Made by a program: the position numbers and the translations under genes. Below, piece by piece: positions 61,807 to 64,000 of a stretch of 64,000 nucleotides of DNA. The stretch spans positions 1 to 64,000 of the forward strand of contig NZ_QFFU01000012.1 of assembly GCF_003131185.1 (NCBI RefSeq), in the 5' to 3' direction. Under the pieces are notes generated by a model. It did no database searches. It was not told where the DNA came from and saw only the letters and a list, made by a program, of their open reading frames with translations. Source of the DNA: Pseudomonas ovata (GTDB lineage: Bacteria; Pseudomonadota; Gammaproteobacteria; Pseudomonadales; Pseudomonadaceae). Each line of letters starts with the position of its first letter. The stretch's first letter is position 1.

Positions 61807-62772
61807 CTAGAGGCTTTCCAGGCAGCCGGCCAGGTCGTTGCCGATTTTTTCCAGCAACTGCTCATAGCCCCGGGCGGTGGCCTCGGTGTAGCCGCCCAGC
61901 GCGTCGAGTTCGGCCAGTTTGACCGGCAGCCCGGCGGTCAGGGTCTCGGCCAGTTTCGGGCGCAGCGGCGGTTCGCTGAACACGCACGTTGTGCCCGCTT
62001 CTTTCAGGCGCTCACGCATCGCGGCGACATGCTTCGCGCCTGGCTGCACTTCGCTGGCGACACTGAACACCCCGGTGTGCTTGAGGCCGTAGGCCTGTTC
62101 AAAGTAGTCATAGGCTTCGTGAAACACGAACCACGGCTTGTCGCCTACACCGCTGACCCGCGCCTTGATGCGTGTATCCAGTGCATCGAGGCGCTGCTCG
62201 AAGGCTTTGGCATTGCTGGCATAGCGGGCGGCATTGGCCGGGTCGGCGGCACTCAGGTCGGTGGCCATCTTCGCGGCGATCACCCGCGCGTTGACCGTCG
62301 ACAGCCACAGGTGCGAATCCAGGCTGCCGGGACGATGATCGTGGTCGTGCTCCTCATAACCCGGGTCCTGATGATCGTGGTCGTCATGCTCATGGTCATG
62401 ATCGGCATGCGAGGTCTGGTCGGCGGCAAAATGCCTCAGCTTCATGCCGGGCAAATCCTGCACCGCCACGGTGGGCAGGCTGCGATTGCCCAGTACTCGC
62501 GGCAGGAAGCCTTCCATGTCCGGGCCGATCCAGTACAGCAGATCGACCTCACCCACCCGCCGTACGTCGGATGGACGCAGGGCGTAGTGATGCGGCGATG
62601 CACCGGGCGGCAACAGCACATCGGGCTGGCCGACACCGTCCTGCACCGCCGCAGCAATCAGCTGCAGCGGCTTGATGCTGGTCAGGACCTTGACGTCGGC
62701 CTGGGCGCTGGCAGCGGCCGAGACGCCGGCAGCCAATAGTAAAAACGTAAAAAGTCGGCGCACGAGAAACAC
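61807..62772 (-). CDS. znuA: Zinc ABC transporter substrate-binding protein ZnuA
   Basis: 321-residue periplasmic zinc receptor. Signal peptide to about residue 26 (ASAQA). Metal ligand regions are GASPHHYALRPSDV, the DSHLWLSTVNARVIA histidine and the VFHEAYDYFEQAYGL histidine. A His/Asp-rich flexible loop (residues 121-147, HADHDHEHDDHDH type) is typical of ZnuA. It starts at GTG 62772 by homology, although the ribosome site is weak and GTG 62763 is possible. It is divergent from zur-znuC with a Zur-box between, so Zur repression under zinc repletion is inferred. Confidence 0.93.
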   Translation of the reverse strand: MFLVRRLFTFLLLAAGVSAAASAQADVKVLTSIKPLQLIAAAVQDGVGQPDVLLPPGASPHHYALRPSDVRRVGEVDLLYWIGPDMEGFLPRVLGNRSLPTVAVQDLPGMKLRHFAADQTSHADHDHEHDDHDHQDPGYEEHDHDHRPGSLDSHLWLSTVNARVIAAKMATDLSAADPANAARYASNAKAFEQRLDALDTRIKARVSGVGDKPWFVFHEAYDYFEQAYGLKHTGVFSVASEVQPGAKHVAAMRERLKEAGTTCVFSEPPLRPKLAETLTAGLPVKLAELDALGGYTEATARGYEQLLEKIGNDLAGCLESL

Positions 62773-62789
62773 TCATATCGGGCAGGAAC

Positions 62790-62805
62790 AGGTAACATAA
62801 TAACG
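62790..62805. promoter_or_regulatory. Zur box between znuA and zur
   Basis: The palindrome-like GGTAACATAATAACG resembles the proteobacterial Zur operator core (GTTAT-AT-ATAAC). It lies in the 58-bp divergent gap, so one site could control both directions. Confidence 0.65.
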
Positions 62806-62830
62806 TCTCCAGCCAATATCGTCGCCGCCC

Positions 62831-63312
62831 ATGCCTATTACTCCCCTGGCCAGTCGCCCTCACGATCACTCCCATTGCGTGCACGACGCCCTGACCGTGG
62901 CCGACACACTGTGCGCCGGCAAGGGCCTGCGCCTGACCGCCCTGCGCCGTCGCGTGCTGGAACTGGTCTGGCAAAGCCACAAACCGCTGGGCGCCTATGA
63001 CATTCTGGGCGTGCTCAGCGAAGAAGACGGCCGCCGCGCCGCACCGCCGACCGTTTACCGGGCACTGGATTTCCTGCTCGAGCATGGCCTGGTGCACCGC
63101 ATCTCTTCACTCAACGCCTTTACCGGCTGCAACCACCCGACCCACGCACACCAGGGCCAGTTCCTGATCTGCCGCCAGTGCCATGCCGCCATCGAGCTGC
63201 AACACCCGGCCATCAGTGACGCGGTGGTCAATGCCGCCACCGAAGTGGGCTTTGCGGTCGAAGGCCAGACCATCGAGATCGTCGGCGTGTGCGCCGGGTG
63301 CAAGGTGGCCTG

Positions 63313-63313
<1 letters not shown>
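62831..63313 (+). CDS. zur: Zinc uptake regulator Zur (Fur family)
   Basis: 160-residue zinc-responsive repressor. The winged-helix part includes LRLTALRRRVLELVWQSHKP and PPTVYRALDFLLEHGLVHRI. The dimerisation domain holds CxxC pairs CRQC (residues 117-120) and CAGC near the end, plus the metal site NAFTGCNHPTHAHQGQFLIC. The N-terminal HDHSHCVHD is also His-rich. The stop overlaps the znuC ATG by one base. Confidence 0.93.

Positions 63314-64000
<687 letters not shown>

Overview
The window reads as a block of core chromosome from a GC-rich gammaproteobacterium of the genus Pseudomonas, most like the P. putida/P. fluorescens side of the genus. The evidence is gene content and order: argH-algZ-algR-hemCD-hemX-hemY-dsbH-algQ-algP, gltP-ivy-algB-kinB-ampDh2-dgcH-dsbA-cytochrome c4-engB-ErsA-polA-thrB-znuA-zur-znuC, and lptM-lysA-dapF-DUF484-xerC-yigB. 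These are arrangements I know from P. aeruginosa PAO1. SutA and TIGR02647 proteins point the same way. I saw no rRNA, tRNA, CRISPR array, prophage or transposase gene.

Layout. 1-4.9 kb: the 5' end of a comM/yifB gene, malate:quinone oxidoreductase, the ubiquinone factor UbiK, and a glnK-amtB ammonium operon behind a sigma-54 type promoter. 5-17.4 kb: yjbQ, sutA, the lptM-lysA-dapF-DUF484-xerC-HAD operon, cyaY, class I adenylate cyclase, small conserved proteins, a GST and argH. 17.5-30.7 kb: the AlgZ/AlgR two-component system, heme genes hemC-hemD-hemX-hemY, a DsbB-type protein (dsbH) that lacks one redox cysteine, algQ, an FKBP, the histone-like algP, an ABC-F ATPase, a small MscS-type channel and a LysE exporter. 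30.7-43.1 kb looks more accessory and is rich in palindromic repeats: vanillate demethylase vanAB with two operator-like palindromes but no neighbouring vanR, a citrate transporter, TerC, a Na/Pi-type transporter, an M16 protease, a DUF2914 membrane protein, an SpmAB-like fusion and gltP. 43.8-57 kb: an Ivy-type protein, small membrane proteins, a triple-BON protein, the AlgB/KinB system, an EAL phosphodiesterase lacking a sensor domain, AmpDh2, the diguanylate cyclase DgcH with expanded hexanucleotide tracts, an EEP nuclease, DsbA, cytochrome c4 and EngB. 57-64 kb: an ErsA (Spot 42-position) sRNA gene with an AlgU-like promoter, polA, a DUF2782 protein, thrB, and the divergent znuA / zur-znuC zinc locus sharing a Zur-box-like palindrome.

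How it fits together. Much of the window is envelope and surface-polysaccharide control: AlgZ/AlgR, AlgB/KinB, AlgQ, AlgP, ErsA, DgcH, the EAL protein, DsbA/DsbH, AmpDh2, LptM and Ivy. The remainder is housekeeping (heme, lysine/peptidoglycan precursors, arginine, nitrogen and zinc homeostasis, DNA polymerase I). No wholly new gene system is evident. The points that most deserve a second look are the cysteine-deficient DsbH, the composite repeat element at about 49.3 kb, the ErsA locus with an adjacent unexplained palindrome, the vanAB operator pair without its regulator, and the EA/EP/TA dipeptide tracts in DgcH. All homology statements come from recognition of motifs and gene order; no database search was run.
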